Source of the DNA: Pseudomonas sp. MM223
Lineage (GTDB): Bacteria > Pseudomonadota > Gammaproteobacteria > Pseudomonadales > Pseudomonadaceae
Assembly (NCBI GenBank): GCA_947090765.1
Contig: OX352322.1
Coordinates: 477,501 to 541,500 of the forward strand
Length of the DNA: 64,000 nt
Reading direction: 5' to 3'
The position numbers and the translations under genes were made by a program. Positions 18,422-27,300 of this stretch are shown in pieces. The notes under the pieces were generated by a model. The model was not told where the DNA came from. It searched no databases and saw nothing but the letters and a program-made list of their open reading frames with translations. Position 1 is the stretch's first letter, and each line of letters opens with the position of its first letter.

Positions 18422-20104
18422 TCAGTCTGCCAGGGCGATCGGGCCGATTTCGTCAAACACATCGCCCGGGCCGGGGTTTTCCGGGTGGGTCTGGCCACCG
18501 AAGTGGTTCATGATACCCCACACCGCATTCAGCGATGTCTGCACGGCGCCTTCTACCCACGCCGGGGTCCACGACACGTCGTCACCGGCGATGAACATGC
18601 CGCGCTGCTCGGCTGGCATGTCCTGCTGCATGAAGTGTGCATACATGCGCTGGTTGTAGCGGTAGTGGCCCGGCAGCGCTCCTTTGAAGGCACCGAGGAA
18701 GTGCGGGTCGGCTTCCCAGGAAATGGTGATCGGGTCGCCGATGATGTGCCCGGCGATATCGGTCTTTGGGTAGATCTTCTTCAGCGCATCCAGGGCCAGT
18801 TGCACCCGCTTTTCTACCGGGTGCGGCAGCATTTTTAGCGCGTCGCTCATCCAGGCGTAGGACAGGCAGATCACCCCCGGCTTGTCGTCGCCGTTGTCGA
18901 ACAGGTAAGTACCACGGGTGAGGCGGTCGGTGAGGGTCATGCTCATCAGGTCGCGACCGGTTTGCGGGTCCTTGTCCTTCCAGAACGGCCGGTCGACCAT
19001 CACGAACGTCTTCGACGACTGCATGTAGCGGGTGCGATCCAGGGCCATCCACATCTTTTGCGAGAACAGCGACTCCTCGCAGTCGATCTGGGTAGTCAGC
19101 AGCCAGGTCTGGCAGGTGGCGAGCACGGCGCCGTAGTGCCGGGTATCGCCCCAGTTGTCGGTGACCGCCAGGCGGCCATCGGCGGCACGGGCAATGCGCT
19201 TGACCCCGGTGCGCGGCGCGCCGCCATGCAGGCCGCTCAGGCTGGTGCCCTCTGGCCAGTGGGCGCAGCGCTCCGGCACATGGCGCCAGATGCCTTGGGG
19301 CACCTGCTCCACGCCGCCAACTACCAGGTGCTGGTGGTCGTCGCAGTTGGTCATCACCACGCGGAAGATTTCCAGCATCGAGTTGGGGAAGTCCGAGTCC
19401 CAACCACCGGTGCCAAAGCCGACCTGGCCGAACACTTCGCGGTGCTGGAAGCTCAGTTTGGCGAACGAGCGCGAGGTGGCGACAAAGTCGTAGAAGGTGC
19501 GGTCGTCCCACAGCGGTACCAGCTTGTTCCACAGTTCCTTCAGGCGCGGCACGTCCCGATCGCGGATGGCTTGCTGGATGTCGGCGAACTGGGCGCCGCT
19601 TTCCAGCGCGTCGGCCCAGGCGTCGGCCACTTCATGGAACAGCTTGGGCAGGTCGGCGGTTTTTTCGGCGTAGTAGGTCTGGCCTTCCAGGTCGATCACC
19701 GTACTGCCCGACGCCGGGGTCAGCGGGTTGGGGAAGGGCTTGGTCTCCAGGCCGAGTTTATCCACATAGTGGTAGAAGGCAGTGGACGACACCGGGAAGC
19801 GCATGCCGCCCAGTTCGGCGATGATCCCGTCGGTGCCGTTGAAGGCTTGCGAACGCAGCCGGCCTCCCAGCTTGGACGCCTCGTACACCACCGGCTTCAG
19901 GCCCAGCTTCATCAGCTCGTAAGCCGCCACCAGGCCGGCGATACCGGCACCCACGATGGCCACTTCTTCACCCTGGCGCTCAGCCGGAATGCTGCCCAGG
20001 CCCGCAGGGTGCTCCAGCCAGTCGTCGAAGGCGAACGGGAAGTCCGGGCCGAAGATGGTGATGGGCTTTTTGCCGTCGGCGGGGTGGCGGTTTTTCTTGT
20101 TCAT
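18422..20104 (-). CDS. davB: L-lysine 2-monooxygenase
   Basis: A 560-residue FAD enzyme that oxidatively decarboxylates L-lysine to 5-aminovaleramide. The dinucleotide fold motif VAIVGAGIAGLVAAYEL lies near residue 50, followed by the GG-RL-S motif region (LGGRLRSQAF). The C-terminal flavin-amine-oxidase motif GMFIAGDDVSWTPAWVEGAVQTSLNAVWG is present. This family also contains tryptophan 2-monooxygenase; pairing with davA and an Lrp regulator supports lysine. A 188-bp gap upstream likely holds the promoter. Confidence 0.93.
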   Translation of the reverse strand: MNKKNRHPADGKKPITIFGPDFPFAFDDWLEHPAGLGSIPAERQGEEVAIVGAGIAGLVAAYELMKLGLKPVVYEASKLGGRLRSQAFNGTDGIIAELGGMRFPVSSTAFYHYVDKLGLETKPFPNPLTPASGSTVIDLEGQTYYAEKTADLPKLFHEVADAWADALESGAQFADIQQAIRDRDVPRLKELWNKLVPLWDDRTFYDFVATSRSFAKLSFQHREVFGQVGFGTGGWDSDFPNSMLEIFRVVMTNCDDHQHLVVGGVEQVPQGIWRHVPERCAHWPEGTSLSGLHGGAPRTGVKRIARAADGRLAVTDNWGDTRHYGAVLATCQTWLLTTQIDCEESLFSQKMWMALDRTRYMQSSKTFVMVDRPFWKDKDPQTGRDLMSMTLTDRLTRGTYLFDNGDDKPGVICLSYAWMSDALKMLPHPVEKRVQLALDALKKIYPKTDIAGHIIGDPITISWEADPHFLGAFKGALPGHYRYNQRMYAHFMQQDMPAEQRGMFIAGDDVSWTPAWVEGAVQTSLNAVWGIMNHFGGQTHPENPGPGDVFDEIGPIALAD

Positions 20105-20292
20105 GAAATGACCTTGCCAGAGGGGCTGCGCGGGGGGCGGAGCCTGAGTATAGGAGATGCCTGGGGGCCATTTTAGGGGGTGGGGCGTTCGTAAATAAGG
20201 CTAATAGTGGTGTCTTAATATATCCTCAGTCGTCAAATTTACTAAGAAATAATAAATTCTGACGAAATTTCCCGATTTCCCAAGTGTTTAAC

Positions 20293-20754
20293 TCAGAGCG
20301 GGTGCCCACGGTCCACCTTGCTGCTGAGGATGATTGATGTGGTGGTTTTTTCTACCCCGTCGACACTGCCAATCTGGTCGAGCAACTGGTCCAGTTGCTC
20401 GGGCGAGTCTGTACGCAGCCAAGCCACATAGTCGAATTCTCCGCTTACCGCGCACAACTGCTGCACCTGCCCCATGGCACTCAGACGGCGCACCACTTCC
20501 TTGCCGGAGCGCGGCTGCACCTTGATCCCCACATACGCTTGCAGCCCGCCGCCTATCACACCTTGGCCCAGGCGCACGCCATAGCCGGAGATAACCTTGT
20601 TCTTCTCCAACCGTTCCAGCCGCGAGTTCACGGTGGTGCGGGCGATGCCCAGCTGGCGGGCGAGGGTGGCGACGCTTTCGCGGGCGTTGATCTGTAGCAG
20701 GGCGATCAGCTGGCGATCGATTTCATCCAGCGTAATGGAGCGGGAATCCGACAT
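20293..20754 (-). CDS. Lrp/AsnC-family regulator
   Basis: A 153-residue regulator with an N-terminal helix-turn-helix (LDEIDRQLIALLQINARESVATLARQLGIARTTVNSRLERLEK) and a C-terminal RAM ligand-binding domain (YVGIKVQPRSGKEVVRRL, then VSGEFDYVAWLRTDS). It is on the same strand and just upstream of davBA, so it may control lysine catabolism; that is inference from position and from the amino-acid-responsive nature of the family. Confidence 0.92.
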   Translation of the reverse strand: MSDSRSITLDEIDRQLIALLQINARESVATLARQLGIARTTVNSRLERLEKNKVISGYGVRLGQGVIGGGLQAYVGIKVQPRSGKEVVRRLSAMGQVQQLCAVSGEFDYVAWLRTDSPEQLDQLLDQIGSVDGVEKTTTSIILSSKVDRGHPL

Positions 20755-20842
20755 GGCAAGTCTCTACGGTTGGCCCGCTAGCCTAGCCAGCGAGTGGCAA
20801 TCAGGGCAAGGCCGGGCGCAGGTGACCCATCTGACACGGTCC

Positions 20843-20960
20843 CCTGTAGGAGCGGCCTTGTGCCGCGAAAGGGCCGCAAAGCGGCCCCGGCAATGTCTGC
20901 CTTGACGCTGAAATCCTGGGGCTGCTTTGCAGCCCTTTCGCGGCACAAGGCCGCTCCTGC
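20843..20960. repeat. Inverted REP pair
   Basis: ctgtaggagcggccttgtgc at the left and gcacaaggccgctcctgc at the right flank a shorter internal palindrome (gggccgcaaagcggccc). Confidence 0.84.
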
Positions 20961-21028
20961 AATGACCGCGCTGGCCCGAAAGCTTTGCGTTCGGCATGAT
21001 GAAGTGATAGTCCAACGGGAACCTCAGT

Positions 21029-21583
21029 GTGAACCTCGACCTCCTGCTCGAATGCTGGCGACTGGAAGTCTCCAACAAGAAAAGGCCAAGACGCTGCATC
21101 AGCCTGCTGTTCAACGTGCTGCGCCGTGCACGCAAGGACAACAAGCTGCGCTTTCTTTTCGCCTTCCGCCTGGCCCAGTACCTCGACGCCCGCGGTGGCC
21201 TGGCCCGGCGTCACGCCCGGCGCATGCAGCAGCGGCTCAACCTCAAGTACGCGGTGGACATCGACATCGGCGCCCAGATCGCCCCCGGCCTGCGCATCGC
21301 GCACCTGCCGGGGGTGGTGATCACCCGGCACGTGAGCATCGGGCGCAATTTTTTCATCCGGCAAAACTGCTCGATCGGCATCAAGACCCTCGGGTTGGCG
21401 GAATACGCGTTGCGCATTGGCGACAATGTGAGCATGGGCGCCAACAGTTGCATCGTTTCTGACCGTATCGAGATTGGTGACGACGTGGTGATCGGCGCGA
21501 TGTCGCTGGTTACGCGGGATGTTCCGGCTGGAATGACCTTCTACAACCAGCGGCAGGTCGAGATGCAGCCGAGGGTGGGGTAG
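21029..21583 (+). CDS. Hexapeptide-repeat acetyltransferase (serine acetyltransferase-like)
   Basis: A 184-residue left-handed beta-helix protein. Hexapeptide repeats run from about residue 75 (VDIDIGAQIAPGLRIAHLPGVVI, HVSIGRNFFIRQNCSIGI) to DDVVIGAMSLVTRDVPAG, the usual C-terminal signature of the CysE/colanic-acid acetyltransferase group. The basic N-terminal helical part is short, unlike true CysE. Start is a GTG. Substrate unknown; an envelope sugar or an amino acid is possible. It is the last core gene before the island. Confidence 0.85.
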   Translation: MNLDLLLECWRLEVSNKKRPRRCISLLFNVLRRARKDNKLRFLFAFRLAQYLDARGGLARRHARRMQQRLNLKYAVDIDIGAQIAPGLRIAHLPGVVITRHVSIGRNFFIRQNCSIGIKTLGLAEYALRIGDNVSMGANSCIVSDRIEIGDDVVIGAMSLVTRDVPAGMTFYNQRQVEMQPRVG

Positions 21584-21642
21584 GGGCTGCTCACAGAATT
21601 TCACGACGAAGAAGCGAGCTTAACCACCTGATCGGCGGGCAT

Positions 21643-21672
21643 GAAAAAGCCGCGCTATTGCGCGGCTTTTTC
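21643..21672 (-). terminator. Displaced tRNA terminator at left island edge
   Basis: GAAAAAGCCGCGC-TATT-GCGCGGCTTTTTC is a perfect hairpin with A/T-rich arms, 6 bases outside the left 46-bp repeat. It is most simply the original terminator of the minus-strand tRNA, now 17.8 kb from it. Confidence 0.85.
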
Positions 21673-21677
21673 ATATC

Positions 21678-21723
21678 TGGTGGGCCCACACGGACTCGAA
21701 CCGTGGACCAAAGGATTATGAGT
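21678..21723. repeat. attL, 46-bp copy of the tRNA 3' half
   Basis: Identical to 39469-39514. It starts with tggtgggccc (CCA end of the minus-strand tRNA) and ends with ggattatgagt in the anticodon loop. The sequence diverges at once on both sides. It is the displaced original 3' end of the tRNA gene. Confidence 0.95.
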
Positions 21724-22350
21724 TGCTTGGCTAACCGACATGCCTAGCGAAACCACTCAAAGCTGAGCGTAGGTTAGCACAGCTGGAGGCCACGTAATAT
21801 GTGGTTTTGAGCGTAATCTTGAGAAGCTTGCCCAAGCTGGGCAGTGTACCTTGGCTGTACTGTCTCTGGCGGATGCTCGGTATAGGTATGCGTGCCTGGA
21901 GGCTCCACTGATCGCGGGCAGAGCCATTGTCTAGCATGCGAGCTGTATGATTTGCGTTAGCCGGCCGACGGATTGCAGATACGGCTGATAACAGTCGACC
22001 AGAGGCGGCCCGGTAAAGCGCTGACCAAATTAGGAGCGATCAAATCTTCCTGCGAATCTGAGAAAAAGCTGCCTATTGGAGAGCCCAGCTTCTGCTTGAG
22101 TGAGATAGCGACATTCACTGACCATGGAAGAGGTGGGCTACGTTTGTCGTCAAGGGTGAGTACTCCAAGGGCTCCCACGGTAGCTAATTTCGCAGATCAA
22201 TGCGGGCTACCTTCGAATGATCATCATAGGTAGCCACTAGTAAGCTTTCCCAGCGTGCTAACTGCTTTACCCCTCATCAGGTTGCCCTTTTCTAGTGGTC
22301 AGGCAGGGGTAGCCCCGTACCAGGGTCAGGTATTGCGCCCAGCTTTCTAG
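21724..22350. other. Left island arm with no convincing gene
   Basis: About 630 bases of lower G+C than the core. Short frames exist on both strands (for example a minus-strand stretch of 74 codons at 21957-22178), but none has a good ribosome site, recognisable motif or normal length. The last part is in frame with the nuclease-like fragment that follows after a stop at 22348. It looks like gene debris. Confidence 0.5.
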
Positions 22351-22374
22351 GCAGTAGAAGGCTTCACTTCCGAC

Positions 22375-22845
22375 GTGTTTGAGAATGTCGAGCGTGGAGC
22401 TAATTTATCAAATTTTGATTCAAGCGTGATTAATAAACAGCCAGATCTAGTGATACGTCTTGCCAATAGCCCGTTGGTAAATACTCGCCGTTACGTTGGT
22501 ATTTTTGCTGAAACTAAGGTGGTTTCGCAGAAAAAAGGGCTCACTAACTATACTAAGCAGGGGATTTCTAGGTTTGTACGCGGTGATTATGCATGGGCAA
22601 TGCAGGATGGGCTCATGATCGCATACCGGAAACAGCCACTCCGGAAGATTGATTCTCTGGAAGCGCCACTGAAGAGCGACTCAGCTTTGCTCGTAAGGCA
22701 GGAGAATGCGAAACATCTTGTTCAGTCGGGTCTACCCGTACCTGTCTGCGGTAAGAGCACTCATGATCGTCAGTGGGCCTACCAGGCTGGCGGAACACCT
22801 GGTGAGATCCGTCTATGGCATCTCTGGGCTTTTGACATACCTTAA
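22375..22845 (+). CDS. Hypothetical protein with PD-(D/E)XK-like pattern, probably a C-terminal fragment
   Basis: A 156-residue frame starting at a GTG; it is open a further 8 codons upstream to a stop, with no clear ribosome site, so the N-terminus is probably missing. Seen: PDLVIRL about residue 23, then GIFAETKVV about 20 residues on, which fits the spacing of a PD...ExK nuclease core, followed by YTKQGISRFVRGDYAWAMQDG and a C-terminal LWHLW. Function is not assigned by me with confidence; a restriction-like or repair-like nuclease fold is a guess from the motif. Base composition is lower in G+C than the core. Confidence 0.45.
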   Translation: MFENVERGANLSNFDSSVINKQPDLVIRLANSPLVNTRRYVGIFAETKVVSQKKGLTNYTKQGISRFVRGDYAWAMQDGLMIAYRKQPLRKIDSLEAPLKSDSALLVRQENAKHLVQSGLPVPVCGKSTHDRQWAYQAGGTPGEIRLWHLWAFDIP

Positions 22846-22919
22846 GTACTGGCTTAGGTTTCTTCTTCAGGCCCTGAATGACCGTCTGTTATTTCAGAAA
22901 TATTGTCGGAAAAGGAAGA

Positions 22920-22937
22920 GCCCCGGCAGGCCGAGGC
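22920..22937 (-). terminator. Hairpin after island pqqA
   Basis: On the minus strand GCCTCGG-CCTG-CCGGGGC is followed by TCTTCCTTTTCC. The stem is nearly the same as the one after chromosomal pqqA (GCCTCGG-CCCG-CCGGGGC), 20 bases past the stop codon. Confidence 0.7.
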
Positions 22938-22956
22938 GTGAAGTTTCAATAAATAT

Positions 22957-23028
22957 TTAGCGATTAGCGAAGTACATGGTGACTTCAAAGCCAATGCGCA
23001 GGTCAGTGAAGGCAGGTTTTGTCCACAT
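22957..23028 (-). CDS. pqqA2: Second PQQ precursor peptide PqqA (island copy)
   Basis: A 23-residue frame identical to chromosomal PqqA except Tyr7 to Phe: [16 protein letters not shown] then TMYFANR. The Glu and Tyr that become PQQ are kept. The DNA differs at several silent sites (for example aaa/acc, att/atc, ggc-ttt/ggc-ttc), so it is not a recent copy or an assembly artefact. AAGGAG lies 9 bases before the ATG. No pqqB-E follows; it would rely on the chromosomal enzymes 8 kb away. It is usually missed because of its size. Confidence 0.93.
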   Translation of the reverse strand: MWTKPAFTDLRIGFEVTMYFANR

Positions 23029-23100
23029 AACATGGCTCCTTTTGAAAAGTGGGACATCGTCTCACCCTATCAGTTGGGATGCATGTAGATAGGGTAGAAT

Positions 23101-23170
23101 TATCTTACAAGAAGACCGTTCGTCTAACCTTATCGTTTTTGGAGAAGGTCTTTTGCAAATGGCGTAACAA
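23101..23170 (-). promoter_or_regulatory. Upstream boxes of island pqqA
   Basis: TATCTTACAAGAA (23101-23113) and ATGGCGTAACAA (23159-23170) match the boxes before chromosomal pqqA in sequence, order and spacing. The IS5-family element begins 22 bases beyond the outer box, so the conserved region is just intact. Confidence 0.65.
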
Positions 23171-23192
23171 CTGTGGCTCGTTGGGAAGCTAG

Positions 23193-24360
23193 GGATGCTC
23201 CGATCAATTTGTCGTGCAGCCGCGGCAAGTTGCAATTTTCCAGGCACCTACAGCGTCATTGGACGAAAAGTGACCGAAAAATCATGTACGGAGAGCTTTT
23301 TCGACCGGTTCTCCGTGTTAAACGCGAACCTCACCCATACCCATGAGCTGTTTTCGAACCCTCCACAGGTTTGCCAGGGCGAACAGCGTGGTCAACTGAG
23401 CCGTGTTTTTCATCAGCCCACGAAAACGTACTTTCACGTAACCAAACTGCCGCTTGATCACGCGAAACGGATGCTCGACCTTGGCCCGTGTCTGAGCCTT
23501 GCAGAACTCGATCTTGCGCTTGGCTTTGTACAGTACGCTGCGCTGGTTCAGCTTGGAATAGGTGCTGCGACGCGCTGCAATCTGCCAGATCACCCCCCGA
23601 TTTTCATGCTCTTCGCGCCTTTCGACACCGGTGTAACCGGCATCTGCATACACGGCGTTTTCTTCGCCATGCAGCAGTTCAGCCACCTGCGTGACATCGG
23701 CCACATTGGCAGCGGTGCCATGGACGTGATGCACCAGGCCGGACTCGACATCGGCACCGATGTGCGCCTTCATCCCGAAGAAATACTGACCGCCTTTCTT
23801 GGTCTGGTGCATCTCGGGATCACGCTTGCCTTCTTTATTTTTGGTCGAGCTGGGGGCATGAATAATGGTGGCATCGACGATGGTGCCTTGGCGCAGCGGC
23901 AGGCCTTTTTCCTGCAGATAACCATTGATGACCGCAAGGATTGCCGGTGCGAGCTGATGCTTCTTCAGCAAGTGCCGGAAGTTCATGATCGTGGTGTCTT
24001 CGGGGATTGGCGCGCTCAGCGTCAGGCGTGCGAACTGGCGCATGGGCGTGATTTCGTAGAGCGCTACTTCCATGGCCGGGTCGCTCAGGGAGAACCAGTT
24101 CTGCAACAGATGGATGCGCAGCATGGTTTCCAGAGGATAGGGTTTTCTATCGCCGCCGGCCTTGGGGTAGAACGGTTCGATCAGCTCCAGCAGGCCTGCC
24201 CAGGGCACCACCTGATCCATTTCGGCGAGGAAGCGCTCTCGGCGGGTTTGCTTGCGCTTGCCGGCGTACTCAAAGTCGGAAAAGCTCATCTGGCTCATGG
24301 GCGGCTCGGATCAGGTGTTGAGGGGATTCTCGCATAACTGAAGGCTTGTTCGGAGACTCC
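23193..24360 (-). mobile_element. IS5-family insertion sequence, copy 1
   Basis: 1168 bp. Terminal inverted repeats GGATGCTCCGATCAA (left) and GGAGTCTCCGAACAA (right, reversed). It is flanked by a perfect 4-bp target duplication CTAG (23189-23192 and 24361-24364), matching the YTAR target preference of the IS5 group. It carries one transposase gene and is almost identical to copy 2 at 34117. Confidence 0.93.
23318..24298 (-). CDS. IS5-family transposase, copy 1
   Basis: A 326-residue DDE transposase of the IS5 group. Seen: the N-terminal [24 protein letters not shown], first catalytic Asp in [17 protein letters not shown], second Asp in YADAGYTG, and the Glu in the [14 protein letters not shown] (DDE/Y-R-E) region. 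Full length, so probably active. It differs from copy 2 in three residues (D/G in KAGGDRKPYP, K/E in HLLKKH, Q/R near the C-terminus). It is transcribed toward the island pqqA. Confidence 0.95.
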   Translation of the reverse strand: MSQMSFSDFEYAGKRKQTRRERFLAEMDQVVPWAGLLELIEPFYPKAGGDRKPYPLETMLRIHLLQNWFSLSDPAMEVALYEITPMRQFARLTLSAPIPEDTTIMNFRHLLKKHQLAPAILAVINGYLQEKGLPLRQGTIVDATIIHAPSSTKNKEGKRDPEMHQTKKGGQYFFGMKAHIGADVESGLVHHVHGTAANVADVTQVAELLHGEENAVYADAGYTGVERREEHENRGVIWQIAARRSTYSKLNQRSVLYKAKRKIEFCKAQTRAKVEHPFRVIKRQFGYVKVRFRGLMKNTAQLTTLFALANLWRVRKQLMGMGEVRV

Positions 24361-24364
24361 CTAG

Positions 24365-24751
24365 AGGTTGGCGTGCTGCGGGCATCGGTTTCATAGGGCA
24401 AGACTGATTGTTGCTGATTTGAAAAAAATCTTTTTCAATCGTCTGGATTTATTGGGGCGGCTGTTTTGGATTATTCTTCTAATGGCGTTAAACCATGGGT
24501 TATAGGTTTTAATGTAGGGCTTATACCGAGTTTATAGATTTTTCGTGTCAGCTGACTCACCTGATTTGTTCTGCGGCTAGTAGCGCTTAATCTGTATCGC
24601 TGACGCTTTACACGAAATCTATTGTTGGCGAAAACCTTCCAGAAGCTTCTGTTCGTACCCCCTGCCAAAACCAGCGGCCACCCTTTCCTTGGCTTGTTTG
24701 CTCGCACCCCTGAGGGAACAGCTATGTACTCACCAATTGAGCTTACACACT
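24365..24751. other. Gap between IS5 copy 1 and the quinoprotein gene
   Basis: About 390 bases, A/T-rich, without a credible gene. It presumably holds the dehydrogenase promoter; I see no clear -35/-10 pair or operator. No ribosome site stronger than ttgag precedes the ATG at 24752. Confidence 0.4.
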
Positions 24752-27186
24752 ATGACGGATGACAATTGCAGCAACGCTGGGAGGCGCTCATTAAGCGGTG
24801 CCGGGCGAATTCTTTTCTCGCTACTTGTAATGTGTGTAGCGCTGGCATTGATTTATGGCGGTGCCAAGCTTCTGGCCTTGGGCGGTTCAAGTTATTACTT
24901 GCTGGCAGGGCTGGCTTACGTCGTGCTGGCTGTACTCGCATTCTTGCGCAAGAAAGTCAGTATTGTACTTTCCATTCTGATATTTCTTGCCACTTGCGGC
25001 TGGGCTTTTTACGAAGTTGGCCAGTTCAGTTACTGGCAATTGCTGCCTCGCCTGGTTGTTCCAGCCATCATCCTGACCCTGAGCCTGTGGGTCGGGCTGC
25101 GCTACCCGATACCGCGTCGGGCACACGTCGAGCCGCCAATCGCGCCGGGTTTGCTGTGTTCCTGGCCTTGATCGCCACGTTCATCGCGGCCTTCTTCCCG
25201 CATGGCGTGATCTCCAAACCGATTGCAGCTGGTAGCCAGGCAATCCCGGATGCAACCGCTGAGGCCCCGGAGAACTGGGAGTTCTTCGGGCGCAACGCTT
25301 CGGGAACGCGCTTTGCCCCCTACACACAAATTACCCCGGAAAACGTTAAGGATCTGCAAGTTGCCTGGACCTACCGGACCGGTCGTAGAACTACCGGCCC
25401 AGGTGCCGGCGTCGACGAGAACACGCCGTTGCAGATTGGCAACGTGCTCTACTCGTGCACTCCGGAAAACCTGATCACCGCGCTGGATGGCGACAGCGGC
25501 AAACCGCTCTGGAAGTTCGATCCGCACGCTAAGAGCGCCGAGCACGTGACCTGTCGAGGTGTGGGCTATTACGACATCGACCGCGACGACAGCCTGAGCG
25601 CCGAGGCCAAGGCCTCGCATGCCAGCGAACAGCAATGTCGCCAGCGCATTCTGGTGTCGTCGGTGGATGCCCGCTTGTTTGCTCTGGACGCACACACTGG
25701 CAACCTGTGCCCTAACTTTGGCGAGCAAGGTTTCGTTGACCTCAAGAAAGGCATGGGACCAACGGAAAACAGCAAGCGCTACCACCCGACATCGCTGCCG
25801 GTCGTCATGGGCCACCTCACGGTGGTGGGTGGTTGGGTACGTGACATCGTGGCCGGCGAGCCTTCCGGTGCCGTACGTGCATTCGATGTGCTGACCGGTG
25901 CGCTGGTATGGGCGTGGGATGTCGGCGCGCCCGAGGGCACCGACACAGCGGCGGCTGACCATCAGTTCGCGCTGGAAACACCTAACGTATGGACCGTTCC
26001 TACCTACGATAAGGAATTGAACCTGGTCTACCTGCCAACCGGTAACGGCCCGCCTGACTATTGGGGTGGCGACCGGAATCAGGTGAAGGAGAAGTTCGGC
26101 ACAGCGATTGTCGCGGTCGACGCGTCGACGGGTAAGGCGAAGTGGGTTTACCAGACTGTCCATCATGATGTCTGGGACTACGACCTGCCGTCGCAACCCG
26201 TGCTCTACGAAATGAACAATGCGCAAGGGGTGAAGACCCCGGTGCTGATTCAGACCACCAAGACCGGCAATATCTTCGTACTGGACCGCCGTACTGGTCA
26301 GCCCGTCACAGAAGTCCAGGAACGCCCTGTTCCCACCTCACCGGCTGCAGAAGGCGAACACCTTTCGCCAACCCAACCGTTCTCGACCGGCATGCCGGTG
26401 ATTGGTGCGGACCCACTGACCGAGCAATCGATGTGGGGGGTATCCACCTTCGACCAACTCTACTGCCGCATCATGTTCAAGGACTCGGTATACGTCGGCC
26501 CGTTCACACCGCCCACCGAGAAGCCGTACATTGAATGGCCCGGGCTGCTGGGTGGCATGAACTGGGGTGGTATTTCTATCGATGAAAACACCGGCATGAT
26601 GTTCGTCAACGACATGCGCATGCCGTTGCGCATGTCGCTGGTAACCCAGGAAAACACCCGCAAGTACAAAGTCTCGACCGATGAAGTGCCTGGTTTCATG
26701 GGCACCATTCGCCCGCAGGTTGCAGGTATCTATGGCGGCGTGAAGATCGACATTCTCCAGTCGCCGCTGGGCGTGCCATGCAATACCCCACCGTTTGGCA
26801 GCATGAGCGCGATCGACCTGAATACCCAGAAGCTGGTATGGCAGGTGCCACTGGGCACGGTTCAGGATACTGGCCCCCTGGGGATCAAGACGCATATGCA
26901 GATCCCGCTGGGTATGCCGACGCTGGGTGGCCCGACCTCGACGGCATCCGGCCTGGTGTTCTTCGCTGGCACTCAGGACTACTACCTGCGTGCACTCGAC
27001 TCGAAAACCGGCAAGGAAGTCTGGAAGGCCCGCTTGCCAGTGGGCGCCGTGGCGGCCCCGCTGATCTACAAGTCGCCCGCCACCGGCAAACAGTACGTGG
27101 TGATCTCCGCTGGCGGTATGAGCCACTCGCCAGATGTGGGCGACTACATCATCGCGTACGCGCTGCCTGACAGCAGCAAGCTGTAA
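24752..27186 (+). pseudogene. Membrane PQQ-dependent dehydrogenase (glucose/quinate/shikimate family), frameshifted
   Basis: Quinoprotein that oxidises a polyol or sugar in the periplasm and passes electrons to ubiquinone. Residues 1 to ~125 (MTDDNCSNAGRRSLSG..., with four membrane helices such as ILFSLLVMCVALALIYGGAKLL) are in one frame; the fifth helix (AGFAVFLALIATFIAAFFP) and the whole beta-propeller are in another, the switch lying at about 25105-25135. Active-site patterns are kept: AEHVTCRGVGYYD, VHHDVWDYDLPSQP and TTKTGNIFVLDRRTG with the lysine that contacts PQQ. Repaired length is about 811 residues, normal. Followed by an OprB-type porin, as in quinate dehydrogenase loci; substrate is undecided. 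The shift may be real decay or an assembly error. Confidence 0.85.
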
Positions 27187-27206
27187 CGCTTCGTTGATGC
27201 GCTGAG

Positions 27207-27232
27207 ACAAATCCCCGTTCGCGGGGATTTGT
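27207..27232 (+). terminator. Hairpin between dehydrogenase and porin
   Basis: ACAAATCCCCG-TTC-GCGGGGATTTGT is a perfect 11-bp stem followed by CTTGTC, 20 bases past the dehydrogenase stop. The T run is weak, so it may be partial. Confidence 0.75.
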
Positions 27233-27300
27233 CTTGTCAGTCGGCCCGCTCGCAAGCCTGGGCTGTGCAACGATTTCTCATGCTAGGGGGCCTGCCCACC

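Noticed and set aside
22706..22960. 84-codon plus-strand frame between the nuclease-like fragment and pqqA2
   Set aside because: It overlaps the end of the fragment and the pqqA2 hairpin, and has no ribosome site or family pattern.
23195..24337. Long plus-strand frames of 380 codons over both IS5 copies (also 34119-35261)
   Set aside because: They are the antisense of the IS5 transposase genes, which have catalytic motifs on the minus strand; the plus-strand translations show no family features.
24471..24707. 78-codon minus-strand frame before the quinoprotein gene
   Set aside because: Basic, low-complexity translation without start signals; probably chance in A/T-rich DNA.
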